From Symsagittifera roscoffensis (lineage: Eukaryota; Xenacoelomorpha; Acoela; Convolutidae), in assembly GCF_963678635.1 (NCBI RefSeq), contig NC_087067.1, positions 59,316,487 to 59,380,486 on the forward strand: 64,000 nucleotides of DNA. The letters are read 5' to 3'. Below, piece by piece: positions 1 to 9,667 of this stretch. Both the position numbers and the translations under genes were made by a program. The notes under the pieces are model-generated. The model searched no databases. It had not been told where the DNA came from and saw only the letters and a list, made by a program, of their open reading frames with translations. Each line of letters opens with the position of its first letter. Positions within the stretch are counted from its first letter, which is position 1.

Positions 1-541
1 TGTTGTTTCTGGACACTCTACCAACTCTTTTCCACCCTGTCGTGATCGCATTTCGATGGGTCGGCAGAGGTATCTTGAAAGCCTCCGGTCCTATCTCGGC
101 CTGGAACTGTCGATATTTCTTTTGATATTTCCTCATAGGATCCTTCGTTACCATGTATAACCAGGACGTCAACGTCGCTCGAAACCAAGGAAAGAACCTT
201 AAGCGGCTCCATACGTGTCTGACTTCCATTGGTATGGCAAATACCTTGCATGCAGTCTCAAACAACTCAAATCTCCTGCTGTAATAAATCGCGTATATCG
301 GTATCGACTCCACCGTTGGCGTCTTCGATTCCCGATACTTCGTTACATTTTCTTCAATCCATCGTAGAGCCAGCATCTTCTCACCACCAAGAGCGCCACC
401 TTTTGCCTGTGATCCGGTAATCCTACCGAATTTCTTCCACATCCCATACCAGGCCGAGGTTTGCGTGATCCGGATACCACACCGTTTGTGCCAAACAATG
501 GCGTGGACATTTCCCATGTGTGATGTCAATACTCCTAAGTT
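1..541 (-). CDS. Accessory polyprotein, distal segment, open past window edge
   Basis: In the frame entered just after a TAG near 541 the minus strand is open without a stop to base 1, about 180 codons, so the protein continues beyond the window. The segment is rich in Arg, Lys, Trp and Tyr and looks helical and basic, with short cues such as AWYGMWKKFGRITG near 455-412. The overlapping frame that ends at 423 is the continuation of the preceding segment, so a frameshift joins them around 500-540. I do not recognise a domain. An out-of-frame ORF at 18-251 on the same strand is a shadow of this one. Confidence 0.5.
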
Positions 542-1295
542 TGCGCTCTCCCGAGGCTTCTAGGAGAGGTTCAAGTTCCATCATCTTCTCGTGTATCGTA
601 TCGTTCTCCTCCATGTTTGGAGCACCACCCACCGCTTTCCCGATCAAGTTTTGTCTCTCGTTACTTGTGTTTTCACTTTCCAAACTCAAAAGTTCTTCCC
701 CCCAGATTTCGCTCAAGTCATCCCTCTGCTCTCACGGCACTGTTCCTCGGATTTTTCTCAACAACCTGTGTGAGTGATGCGACATCCTAGCCAATCTTAC
801 GCACTTGGGCACCGAGAAGGCTTTGTCTATCAATACCCTTTGGCTGGATACCTCCACCATCGCCATGTGCAATGGGTAGTGGCTGCCGCATAGGTTGGCC
901 ATCACTGACCCCACTAGGGACTTCGCATTTAGAGGTAGACCGTAGGCTTCACTCATAGGAAATCCCATTTCCGCCTCAAGTCCGTCCTTCCAGCTCTTGA
1001 TGTGTTTCTGGGTTACCTGCACCACCCTGGGCCATGGCTCCACGCTCAACGCGGTCACCAAATGGTGTTCAAGCTCTAGCCTCTCCAGTGACTGCAGACT
1101 GCACATCCTTGAGAAGAATCCCAGAGCTGTTGCTATATTCACAGTGGTACTCGCGTAACACTCAGCACCTATCTGTACTTCACACTTCTCCCTCTCTGTG
1201 ATATCTTCAAACCAAGTGACTAGATCTTCTTTTTGGAAGGATTGTACCCTAACGCATGACCGTCCATCACAGGTGTGCTCGCTATTTCGAATCAA
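423..1295 (-). pseudogene. Accessory polyprotein segment (copy 1), interrupted
   Basis: Two in-frame pieces (1295-732 and 716-423) are separated by one TGA. The homologous place in copy 2 (about 20050) reads through as CTG AGA, so they were one reading frame. The protein is mixed helical with conserved Cys and His (SEHTCDGRSC near the start, later HSHRLL) and no domain I can name. Upstream it continues into 1282-2067 by overlap. Copy 2 keeps the upstream junction intact, which shows that the breaks here are later damage. The function is unknown. Confidence 0.5.
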
Positions 1296-2067
1296 GACAA
1301 CTACCCGGCTCCATCTTCTTCGCCGACCCTAGTTTGTTAATCGCTCCGCCTGACTCCTTCACCTGAGGCAAGATCAACTTGTGCACTATACTCAATGTCG
1401 CTAGATCCTCGTCCTCCGTTGGTGCTAACCTCACTCGCTCTGTGACTTCCTCGATCAGGCTCGCGTGGGGATGTGGGCACCAGGAGGGACTAAGCAGTTT
1501 CCACACCACTCCCAGATTCGTGACTAGCATGCCGTTCCGTTACGCATCTTCAGCTCGACTCTTTTAGTTGAGCGCGGTACGCTTATCACCTCTGGTGTTT
1601 TCTCGAGAATCAAGCCCAAGCTTGGTCTCTCTCTCTCTCTCTACTGTGGCTATTTCCACTATCTTCTCTGTCCAAAACTTCAGTGGCTCCGCTACCTCAT
1701 AGTTCCTGTGAGCGCCTCCGGCTTCCGAGTCCAAGAAGGGGTTGTACGCCATCCCCATTACTCCAGACACGTACTGATATTCTCCCTTCTTATTGGGTTT
1801 CGAGTACTCTCCTGACGATGCCAAGTTACGGTGTACGTTGTGTCCCTCCTCAAACTTCTTCTTATAGAATCTCCGTATCTCGTCTAACTTTCTGTGGCTT
1901 TCTAGAGACGCCTGGAACCATCCTCTTTTTCTATACCAGTACTCTGGTATACATTCAAGATGACTGCTGAGACTCTCCTTTCCTTTGTCATATTTCCGAT
2001 TGCTCTTTGTTGACATGCTAGGATGGTACTGTCGGTCATCACCGACATTATCCACCTCAAGAAACAA
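1282..2067 (-). pseudogene. Accessory polyprotein segment (copy 1), CT-repeat frameshift
   Basis: The ORFs 2067-1564 and 1530-1282 correspond to one continuous stretch in copy 2 (21152-20343). The break in copy 1 falls at a CT dinucleotide run near 1624-1645, which has eight CT units here and six in copy 2: a 4-base slippage that shifts the frame. The protein is charged and contains short motifs such as SGVMGMAYNPF and WCPHPHASL. No known domain is recognised. It is followed by 423-1295. Confidence 0.5.
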
Positions 2068-2912
2068 GTAGCATCTTTCCTCCTTGCCAGGCTCAAGCCT
2101 GAATTATCCCTAGTAATGTGTTGCATCATTGCCCGATATACTTCTAGATTTTTGGCACCTAAATTCAACTTGTCATGCGAGGTCAGCGTTTCTAATTCTA
2201 TTCCCACCAGGCTCCATGTGAACATCAGTTGTCCCGCTGTTCTAACAAAGGAATTCGCCATCAGCGGCGACGCCGATGAGGATGTCCTCATCGCTTCCTC
2301 AAAATGATCCCTTAACAAGTTCTGCCAAGTTCTCTTCAGTTGGCTCGCCAATTCTAATTTGTTAATCACAGCCTTCTGCTGGGTAGCCCAGTTGCGTCGC
2401 TTGCGTGACACTCCATTGTCGAGTTTCTTTAGGCAGTATTCTAGTTCCTTCATTGTTTCCAGGTCCACCCACCACGTCCGGGAGGTATTCCTCGTTTTAT
2501 TCTTCTCAAGAGGATCACTAGTTACTTGCTTCCCAGAGACCTGATGTTCATTTGAGATCCAATCCTTGCCAACATCCACTTCCCAGGTCTGGCCGCTCGT
2601 CGAACCTCATTTCATATTCGTCCTCTGGGGCCTGAAATCCTCTTCTGTTGTCGAGTTGGTGGAAACCTCCATCACTTTTTCTACCTCGAGGAGTTTCCTA
2701 GGCTCGGAGTTACTCTTGTAGGCTGCTGTCTTCCATCGCGCCAGAACCATGGGAGCCGTCTCACTCAGGTTTTTTTCAGAGACCGCGTCCGCCGAAGGAC
2801 TAACCAATCCCTCTACCTCTCTCTTTCTCTTGCGAGACTTCACGTCTCTACTTGGGGGCGTTGTCGTTATCATCACTGACTCAACTTCTTTGTCTCCATC
2901 CAACCCTTCCAA
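1902..2912 (-). pseudogene. Accessory polyprotein segment with basic NLS-like stretch
   Basis: The pieces 2912-2607 and 2579-1902 correspond to a single 349-codon frame in copy 2 (22279-21230). They contain a Ser/Thr-rich linker with the basic cluster SRKRKREVEG, which resembles a nuclear localisation signal, then a helical segment (LKKLDNGVSRKRRNW and onward) and a region with Trp and Cys residues. Copy 1 has a small frameshift near 2590 that copy 2 lacks. I recognise no catalytic motif. The NLS reading is inference from composition only. Confidence 0.5.
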
Positions 2913-4258
2913 CTCTTTCCTCCCCCTGCTCGAGCCTTAAGGATAATAATACTTTTAATTAGTTTACTAGTCTCAACCTTATCCTCCCTCACACCTTCAT
3001 TAATCTTATTGACAGTTTTTTGTTTCAGAGTAGAGCTGTCTTTACATTCGTCTTCTTTGGTCTTCAGTGGTGCCTTTCTCAGCCCGACCATCTTGCTCAG
3101 CAGTTCTCCCCTTGCTTTTTCCTCCAGACATGTCCCCATCAGGACAGGTTTTCCGAACTTCACCACTGTGTCCCACACTTCTTCCTTGAAATCTTCTAGT
3201 GTGATCTCGCTATTCACTTCTCGATTGAACTCTTTCAAGAATCCTCGCCAAGCGTCCTCATCCAGAGTCCCCAGGAACATAGTCTTGTTTCCCTCGAAGG
3301 TATTCTTTTCCCTTTCTTCTGCACTCAAGAGTATCATTCCCATATTGAAAGTCTCACTCGTCAGTGGCAACTCTAAATTTTTACGGGGAGATCAGGTCAG
3401 AGGTGGTGTGGCAGTGTCTGCCCAATTTTCTCCGCTCAGATCCTTCAACAGTTCTTGAGTGGTGAATTCCTCCTCTGATGGTTTTAGCTCAGGCGTGTTT
3501 CCCACTTCCATCTCCTCTCCTGCCTCACTGAGAGTCTCATCCATGCTTTCTTCTTCTGACTCGGCTCTCCTTCTCTCCAGTATCCTCTTGAACCGATCTT
3601 CTACGGGGCCGCTTCTTCTGTCCCCAGGGGTGCCCACTGACAGGGGTGATGGTGTCGCTGAATCCGTTTTCTTGTACTCCGTCAGAGCCACATAAAACGG
3701 TCCTGCTGCATCCAGCTCCTTCCCTTCCTGTCTCTTCTCCACCTGTTCCAGTCCGTAAGGTGCCCGGTATTTTCTTGTGGCAAACTTCATTTCGTCTTTT
3801 AGCGCAACGTGACCTTCTTCTACAATCATCCTGCCATCGTCCCACACCGGTAACATATTCTCCAAACCCGCCCGATCAAGCGTTCTCAAGACTTCTCGCA
3901 CCTCGAATTTCGGGGGCATCGAGCCTCTCATCTTCTTCGCTTGAGTCGTCCATGAGTTTATTTTTATCTCACAAGTGTGAAAATAGACCGCTGCGGTGTA
4001 GCCGATGAATAGGGGATCCCAGCCATCGGCGAATTTCCTTTGCTGCCTCCCCGTCGCCGCTCTCGCAAACAGGGATGGGACCACCAGGGAACTGTTCATT
4101 CCCAGGGTCATTCTCCTGGCCGTTGGGAACTCGGGAATGGTCGCTGGCAGGATTTCCTTCTCTAGTATAGCCTCTAGTTCCCTTTTCACCAACTCGTAGC
4201 TTTTCTTCCATTCGGGAATTCTCAAGACCTCTTGTCCACTCGCCGTCAGGGGATTCAA
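2873..4258 (-). pseudogene. Accessory polyprotein segment, acidic linker and helical part
   Basis: ORF 4258-3392 is followed in a shifted frame by 3370-2873. The first has a helical N-terminal half (RRMTLGMNSSLVVPSLFARA), a WDPLFIGYTAAVYFHTCEI stretch and an acidic Glu/Ser/Thr-rich C-terminal third (ERRRAESEEESMDETL). The second is lysine/glutamate-rich and probably coiled coil. The block at about 2972-3342 is absent from both copy 2 versions, where a short AT-rich junction takes its place. The pieces look like part of one polyprotein. Function is unknown. Confidence 0.5.
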
Positions 4259-4389
4259 GTTCCAGAACTTGGGATAAGTCTCGATGGGTCTTCACGTTTT
4301 CCCCCCGTCCTGCACTGCAGTTGCCCCCGGAAGTTGTATACCATCAACTCGGCATCTTTCACTTTTCCAAAGAGAACCGTGTTACTCAT

Positions 4390-5633
4390 TTACGCTCTCA
4401 GGGCCTCTTGCTGACACCAGTTGAGTGCCGTCCCATCCAACACACTTATCGGGCTCAAGTGTGCCGCAGAGTTGCGGCAAGCTGCCCTTAGAGGATCTGG
4501 AAACGCGTATGTCACTGCTGGTCCGTAAATGCAAGTTACAACCTCCTCCAGCCCCCGGATTATTCCCATTGGATCCGATCTCATCGCCAGGCACAGGTCT
4601 GTCAACAGAGGCATGCCCCATTCATCTGTCTCCATTCATCCTTCGTTTTCGGGTTCTTCTCCTCGCCAGTCATGTGTCGATTCTGCATCAGGAGATATTC
4701 CACCAGCAGCGTCTTCAGTCCCGCAGCACACTTATACGAGTAGGTGTCTATGCTCGAGTGGGTCTTATCCATCGACTGAAGGTCCCCATATTTCGTCAGC
4801 CGATGAAATGACACCAGCTCACCATGGGTTAGGAGCACCAGAGCCAGATACCCATCAATTCGCAGTGTCTCCACACCCCTGCTGAACATATACGCTGGGC
4901 CCATGTTAAACAGGTACCTCGGGTAAACTAGGTACAGGGCTAGCAAGAGGCTTATGGGCATGTTTAATATTTCTTGTACAAAGGTCCCGAAAATGGTCTC
5001 TTTCGCGCTAAACACTCCAGCCATGACTTCCTTTCCCCAATAAGGACTCAAGAACTTGAGAATCTCGTGATCTCTTCTCGTCCGCAGCTCGCCCTTCGCG
5101 TGCTCCCTCCAGAACCCTGCAATGGTAACCTCGTTTGCAGCCGTGACGAACCTGGTCACCGTCATCTCTCTCCCCTCGGCCACTTCCAACTGCTCCCCAA
5201 GAAAACTCCAGATCTGCTTCACAAGAGGTGGGGCGTTTTCCTTTGTCTTCTCTGTGGCGTTTTCTAGCCATGGTGTCAGGAACGGCCACCTGCCTCTCTC
5301 TTGCGTCAGTCGGTGCACCATCGACTCCAGTTGCTTCTCGGTCGCAGCCACATTTTTTCTCTCGTTACTTGGTCCCCTTGATTTACTGGTACAGCTCGTA
5401 ATGGTCAAATCCATACTTCGGTACCACAAACTGGCCGTCAAGTGACTTATAATTGGGTGGTCATCCCCTATAGCCGGACTGAACTTGAGTTGTCTGGCGA
5501 AGTTCGATATCTCTAGCAAGAGGACTTCATCCAATACAATGAGGATATCTGCTAATTCATAGAAGCCCCTCAACGCGTGGGACACATCCGCCCACGCCGC
5601 CGCCAGTTCTGACTTGCGAAGCCTCAAGTTCAT
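4390..5633 (-). pseudogene. Accessory polyprotein segment, large helical domain
   Basis: ORF 5633-4602 gives 343 codons, and in copy 2 (25866-24613) the frame continues further. In copy 1 a frameshift near 4615 moves the continuation to 4635-4390. The protein is alpha-helical with hydrophobic patches (LADILIVLDEVLLLEI; LNMPISLLLALYLVYP) that could be buried helices or membrane-associated; this is a guess from composition. The upstream frame contains an in-frame TAG a few codons before the ATG, present in both copies, so the damage predates the duplication. It is the longest well-conserved block between the two copies. Confidence 0.55.
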
Positions 5634-6551
5634 TGGTTCCTACTCTCGATTGGGAGCTGCCATCAGGATCCGCCATGCATTCCCCTCAGCTATCAAGATC
5701 AGCACCGCATACACAAACTGCAGAGCGGGAGACATGCTCGCGTACCCGGGGATGTCGTGAAGACCACTCTTGTCTTAGGCCCAAACCGGGGAGTGACGTT
5801 TTCTTGCACCTCGTTCATCGCGGCAAATAACGTCTGGCGCAGGCTCATCACCTTTGAGTTGCTCAAGAAAGCCACTCTGACTTTATTGCGACCACCAACA
5901 TCTGATTCAGTTCAGCACCTGGCAGCTAGTATACCAGGGTTTCCGGCCAGAATACTTTGGGAGACGTTCCCTCAAAGTCTGACCCTGCCACAAGGATCAC
6001 CCTCGCGGCTGCTGGATCCGCCCTATCGTAAATTGCCAATGTCTTGGCCAATCGGGCACTCCCGCAGGGTTTCCCATATCTTGGGTCATCTGCCAATCTC
6101 GCACCTTCATAAGCAGCATCTGGCAGTTCCAGCTCTCTTGGGTCCAACATCTTGTCTACTACCTTCAACTGCGCGGGAGTTGCCAACCTGATTCTGGCAA
6201 TGATCGTTCGGTGCTTAGGGGGCTCCACTATGAGTCCCGGACTCCCCAGCAACTTGAGAGGTCTGTAGTTGATAGTTCCATGACTAATCTTGTGGGGATC
6301 CCAGTCAGGTCCGCTGTCTCCATCATTCTCGCTCTTGAGAAATGCGTTTCGTGAGCCTTTAACCAGTCCACACACTGGTGCCTGCCCAAATCCTCGTGTG
6401 ACACCTGCTCAAGGCCCAGAGCTTCCGCCAACTCTTGTCTGCACTCCAGATCCTCCAAATCCAGCTCTTTTACTTTCTCTAGATATCTCGTCCGGCTTGT
6501 CTCCGCCGGTCTCTCTATCCTCTTGCTTTCTACCAATATCACCGAGGACAC
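5634..6551 (-). pseudogene. Accessory polyprotein segment after the SGNH domain
   Basis: This stretch is a mosaic of three frames (6551-6228, 6375-5926, then short open pieces down to 5634), each continuing the previous one after a frameshift. A recognisable run at 6375-5926 includes LVKGSRNAFLKSENDG and VILVAGSDFEGTSPK. The VILVAGSD string resembles a beta strand and turn of a nucleotide- or esterase-type fold, but that is weak. The 3' part is repeated nearly identically in copy 2 up to the assembly gap. The function is not known. Confidence 0.4.
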
Positions 6552-7771
6552 TACTGAGCTTTGGGGTTGGTGACGTCACTTCCTCGGCCTCCATCTGCGC
6601 GGAACCCGGTAATCTAATACGGCTACTCCTCGAGCTATCTCTAGAATCAACCCTTGCTCCCAGACGACTGGACAGGTCCCTTGAGGCAAGGAAAGGGGGA
6701 TTTGGAGGTGGGCCGAATGTGAATTGGGCCGTCTGAAGCAAATCTGCCTCCAGTGCACTTATGTGCCTTTGGAAGACGTCGTTCAACCATTCCACTCCCC
6801 TGGGCCTGTCGAAGTGGTTTCTATCTGAGGACGCATTGTCGGGGAAGGTTTGCTCCATTTGCTCGGCTACATCCAGCAATCCAACCGGAAGGACACTCCT
6901 TTGATGTATTTGCCTGATTACTTCGTTCAGGTTTCGTACCTTAGTATTAATTTCCATCGCGTGTTGATCAGACTTCATGTTGTAGGGAACGGTACACACC
7001 GTGAGTATGGCAGGATCCATTTGAATCCGCAATTCCTCAAGGATGCAGCTCATCTTGTCATGTAGTCTCATCACCTTCATTAGTCCCGATCATTAGAGTC
7101 ACCGTGTACACTCTTGTCATCCTTAGCATCTCAAGTGATGTCAATATCTGTGGCTTCGCAGCTCCGACGAAACTCAAGATCCCCGTTTGCCAATGTGATT
7201 GAATCCGGGCCAGCACCCGCAGCAGGCTGTCCCCTATGATCAGATGGACCGCACCCTCTGGTACACGTGGCTGCGTGAGGTATTCCTTCCAAGCCGCGTC
7301 ATGGAAGCAATCCCTCCTGGCTCTTTGTGCCGCGCTCCAATCCATGCGACTGTGCCTGTGGTACCTGCCTTCCGTGTTCTTCTTGTAGCTTGAGATTACC
7401 ACACTCCTGATCGGTTGCTCCCTCCACGTCGGGGGTAGCTCCACTCTTGCTGGACTCTCACGATTTCTTAGTTGTAGTCTCTCGTTCAATTCTTTCAGAC
7501 GCGACGAGCTGCCCCTCACCTGACTGCTGCTCGGGGTTGAACTCGGGGTATACCCAGGCAGTGCCGCATCCATCAATGGGCGTATCGGTTGCGTCTCTAG
7601 ACCACGCAGGGAGGACGTTGACTCAGTCGGTATCCATTTCTCCAGCCCCTCGTTCATATGTTCTTGAGCCGCGCGATCTTGGTTGAACCGTCCCTTCGAT
7701 CTGGGAGCCATACGTGACTCCGGCCTCGAACCTGCAGCCTTCCGCTCTTTGGGCCTGGCTCCTTTTTGCAT
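6409..7771 (-). pseudogene. SGNH/GDSL-hydrolase-like domain, split by a frameshift
   Basis: ORF 7771-7058 carries LIIGDSLLRVL, with the candidate nucleophile Ser codon at 7228-7226, and about 49 residues later MIGTNE, with Asn at 7081-7079. The next ORF, 7080-6409, carries SSDRNHFDRP, with Asp at 6825-6823 and His at 6816-6814. GDS, GTN and DxxH in that order and spacing match blocks I, III and V of SGNH-type esterases (lipid or acyl-ester hydrolases). The oxyanion Gly block is not obvious. A one-base shift near 7070 separates GTN from the His block. A Ser/Arg/Pro-rich region precedes the domain and a Ser/Gly-rich linker follows it. SGNH esterase domains are known in CR1-type LINE ORF1, so a retroelement context is not absurd. 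No activity can be claimed. Confidence 0.6.
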
Positions 7772-7779
7772 GTCGAGCT

Positions 7780-8451
7780 CTCGCTTTCGCCGCTGGATTT
7801 CCTCAAATTCCGACTTTAGCTGTTCGCAATTCGCCGCGTTCTCTCGAACCCTTTGTTCCTGCTGATGCTCTTGAGCTCACGCCGCGCTTGGTCCCATTCA
7901 ATGATCGCCTAATCTCTCTCCAGATTCGCTTGGTTCCTCTCGAGCTTCGCCTGATCCCAGTCAAGAATCGCTTTTTTCTTCTCCCTTAGCGCCTTCTCAA
8001 GCTCCCTCTTCATGTTACTGAGGTCAGAATCTGCCTCCTCCTTTTGCTGAGCTCGCGTCATGGAAGGTGGCTTGCTTGTGGATTGGCCGGCCGACTTTAC
8101 CGAGGGTCTGGTTGGTAGTGGGAACTTCCCCGCGCCATACTCGTTATTGTTGCTCAAGCCGGGATTTCTTGCTAAATCGAATCCTCTCACCCCTCTGTCC
8201 ACATTCCAGGACAGCCATCTGGTTTACTTTTGGTTGGATATTCCATCAGTGTTGTAGCCGACCATTAGAACCACTTCTGTTGCAGACTCCCGACATTCGC
8301 CCTGCTCCTCCAATTGGAGGATGGCGCTCAGCATCATCGCCATTCTCTCATCCACTTGGGTGTAATCCAGATCTCTCAGATGTCTATACAGCTCATCAAG
8401 CGTGGGCCTCTTCAGAGCCGCGGGCATGGACTTCTAAAATCGATCTGCCAT
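7780..8451 (-). pseudogene. Start of accessory polyprotein: N-terminus and coiled coil
   Basis: The first plausible ATG is at 8451-8449 (MADRF, with a TAG two codons before a second ATG at 8427). Upstream sequence turns AT-rich and closed. The N-terminal piece (8427-8224) is short and helical. After a frameshift, 8202-7909 gives a Pro/Ser-rich stretch and then a charged heptad-like coiled coil (KRELEKALREKKKAIL), which continues in further frames to about 7780 (FEEIQRRKREL). It is followed directly by the Ser/Arg-rich leader of the SGNH-like domain. A coiled coil ahead of an esterase domain recalls ORF1 proteins of some LINEs, but this is only an analogy. Confidence 0.45.
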
Positions 8452-8474
8452 TTTTTCTGGATGATCTTGCGCAC

Positions 8475-8552
8475 GTACCAACTTGAGAATTACCGTACCA
8501 CTTGAGAGCTACCGTACCACTTGAGAATTAGTGTACCAACTTGAGTTCTTGA
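8475..8552. repeat. Four 19-20 bp tandem units, GTACCA(A)CTTGAG type
   Basis: Four units begin at 8475, 8495, 8514 and 8533, all of the form GTACCA(A)CTTGAG plus a 6-8 base tail. They lie at the start of the AT-rich break between pol and the accessory frame. A related motif (GTACCACCACTTGAGCTCTA) occurs at 18742-18761 on the other side of gag-pol. Confidence 0.75.
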
Positions 8553-8865
8553 GAATTAATTTCTTCAAGTGTTGTTTTGACTATGGGTTCGTTCAAGACC
8601 TTTCTTTTTCTTTCAGTTGAGTATAGTTGGGTAGTCAATTTGACTTTACCAGATCAATCTGAAAAAAAACACTTGATATTTAGATTAACGTGCTATGCTC
8701 CTAACATAAAACCCCCCTGCCATTTATAGTTAAGACCTTATCATTTTCGTTCTACTAAAATAATTCAATTGGAAGTTTTCTAAGAGCATGCAGATTCATT
8801 TTAAGTTTTGGCACCATCAATCATTTAAAACTTTAATTGTCATGCCAATCACTTTTAAGATCCTT
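8553..8865. other. AT-rich spacer between pol and accessory frame
   Basis: This is about 310 bp of AT-rich DNA without an open frame, in otherwise balanced composition. It could hold a remnant of an LTR or an intergenic promoter for the accessory frame. No clear match to the 18.7-19.9 kb spacer was found beyond the short shared motif nearby. Confidence 0.4.
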
Positions 8866-9587
8866 TTACTTGTTCCGTACTCCAACACCTAACTGAGATC
8901 TCTTTATGCTCAACTCAAGAGACCCATTTACCTGACTTAGGCGATGCTCAGGTAGTATTTCTTGTGCAGATGTACCATTATCTCCGTTTCTGCGAAGACC
9001 ACGTGTAGGATAGCGCAGTCTCGTTTGTGCCAACATCACGTGTTCAGGATCGATCGTATTCCTCTCACTGACCCTTGTCACTAAGAAGCACAGGTATTTG
9101 CCTGGGACTTGTGCTACTGATGGTGAAGCGCAGCCATTCCCCCCAGCCCCGGTCTCTGTCTAAACAGAAACTCTACGTTCTGGTACTCTATCTTCAAGTC
9201 GGCCTCCAGTCTTGTTTTAAACTCATGTCCGTTCTTGACATCGCGCATCCATTCTAATATCCTCAAGTTCGTACTCTCCCTCCTAACTGTCTCACTCTGT
9301 TCCAGATCCGTCTCCCGTTCTGGTGTCGAGTAGTACTCCTGTGGGTAGTGTTCATTATCATTGATAATTAGCCATTCATAATCGGCTGCCAGTTCGCCCA
9401 CACTTAGTAGCTCTTTGCTTAGGTCATCGGGTTGTATCTTATCAATCAGGAAATCGTCTCCGTACCTTTTGTACCTATTGCCTGTCCGTTTGCGATTGCC
9501 ACTCCTTGTCCCCGCTGTTATTGATAAGTCTGGTTCTGTCCACTTCGATATCTCACCTTGCTCCGGATCGTTCCAGTCTTCTTCCAC
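8866..9587 (-). pseudogene. C-terminal tail of Pol, two pieces
   Basis: Frames 9587-9114 (157 codons) and 9081-8866 follow the integrase C-terminal region. They are acidic and polar (DDFLIDKIQPDDLSKELL) with no known domain. Position right after integrase makes them the end of Pol or a small separate ORF. Intervening stops near 9100 suggest that the two pieces were once continuous. Confidence 0.45.
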
Positions 9588-9667
9588 AAAAGATTCCGCC
9601 TCAGAGTCCGCTTCTATCTTTTCATTGTCATCAAGTTCTCGTTGCCATCATTTTTCTCTCTGGTGCC

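Noticed and set aside
2873-3000. P-loop-like ARAGGGKSWKG at about 2940
   Set aside because: It lacks the GxxxxGK[ST] spacing and comes from a poorly conserved linker absent in copy 2.
3646-4008. Plus-strand ORFs throughout 1-26 kb (for example 3009-3458, 3646-4008, 5757-6191, 6290-6736)
   Set aside because: They are antisense shadows of the minus-strand accessory frames, repeated identically in copy 2, with no domain of their own.
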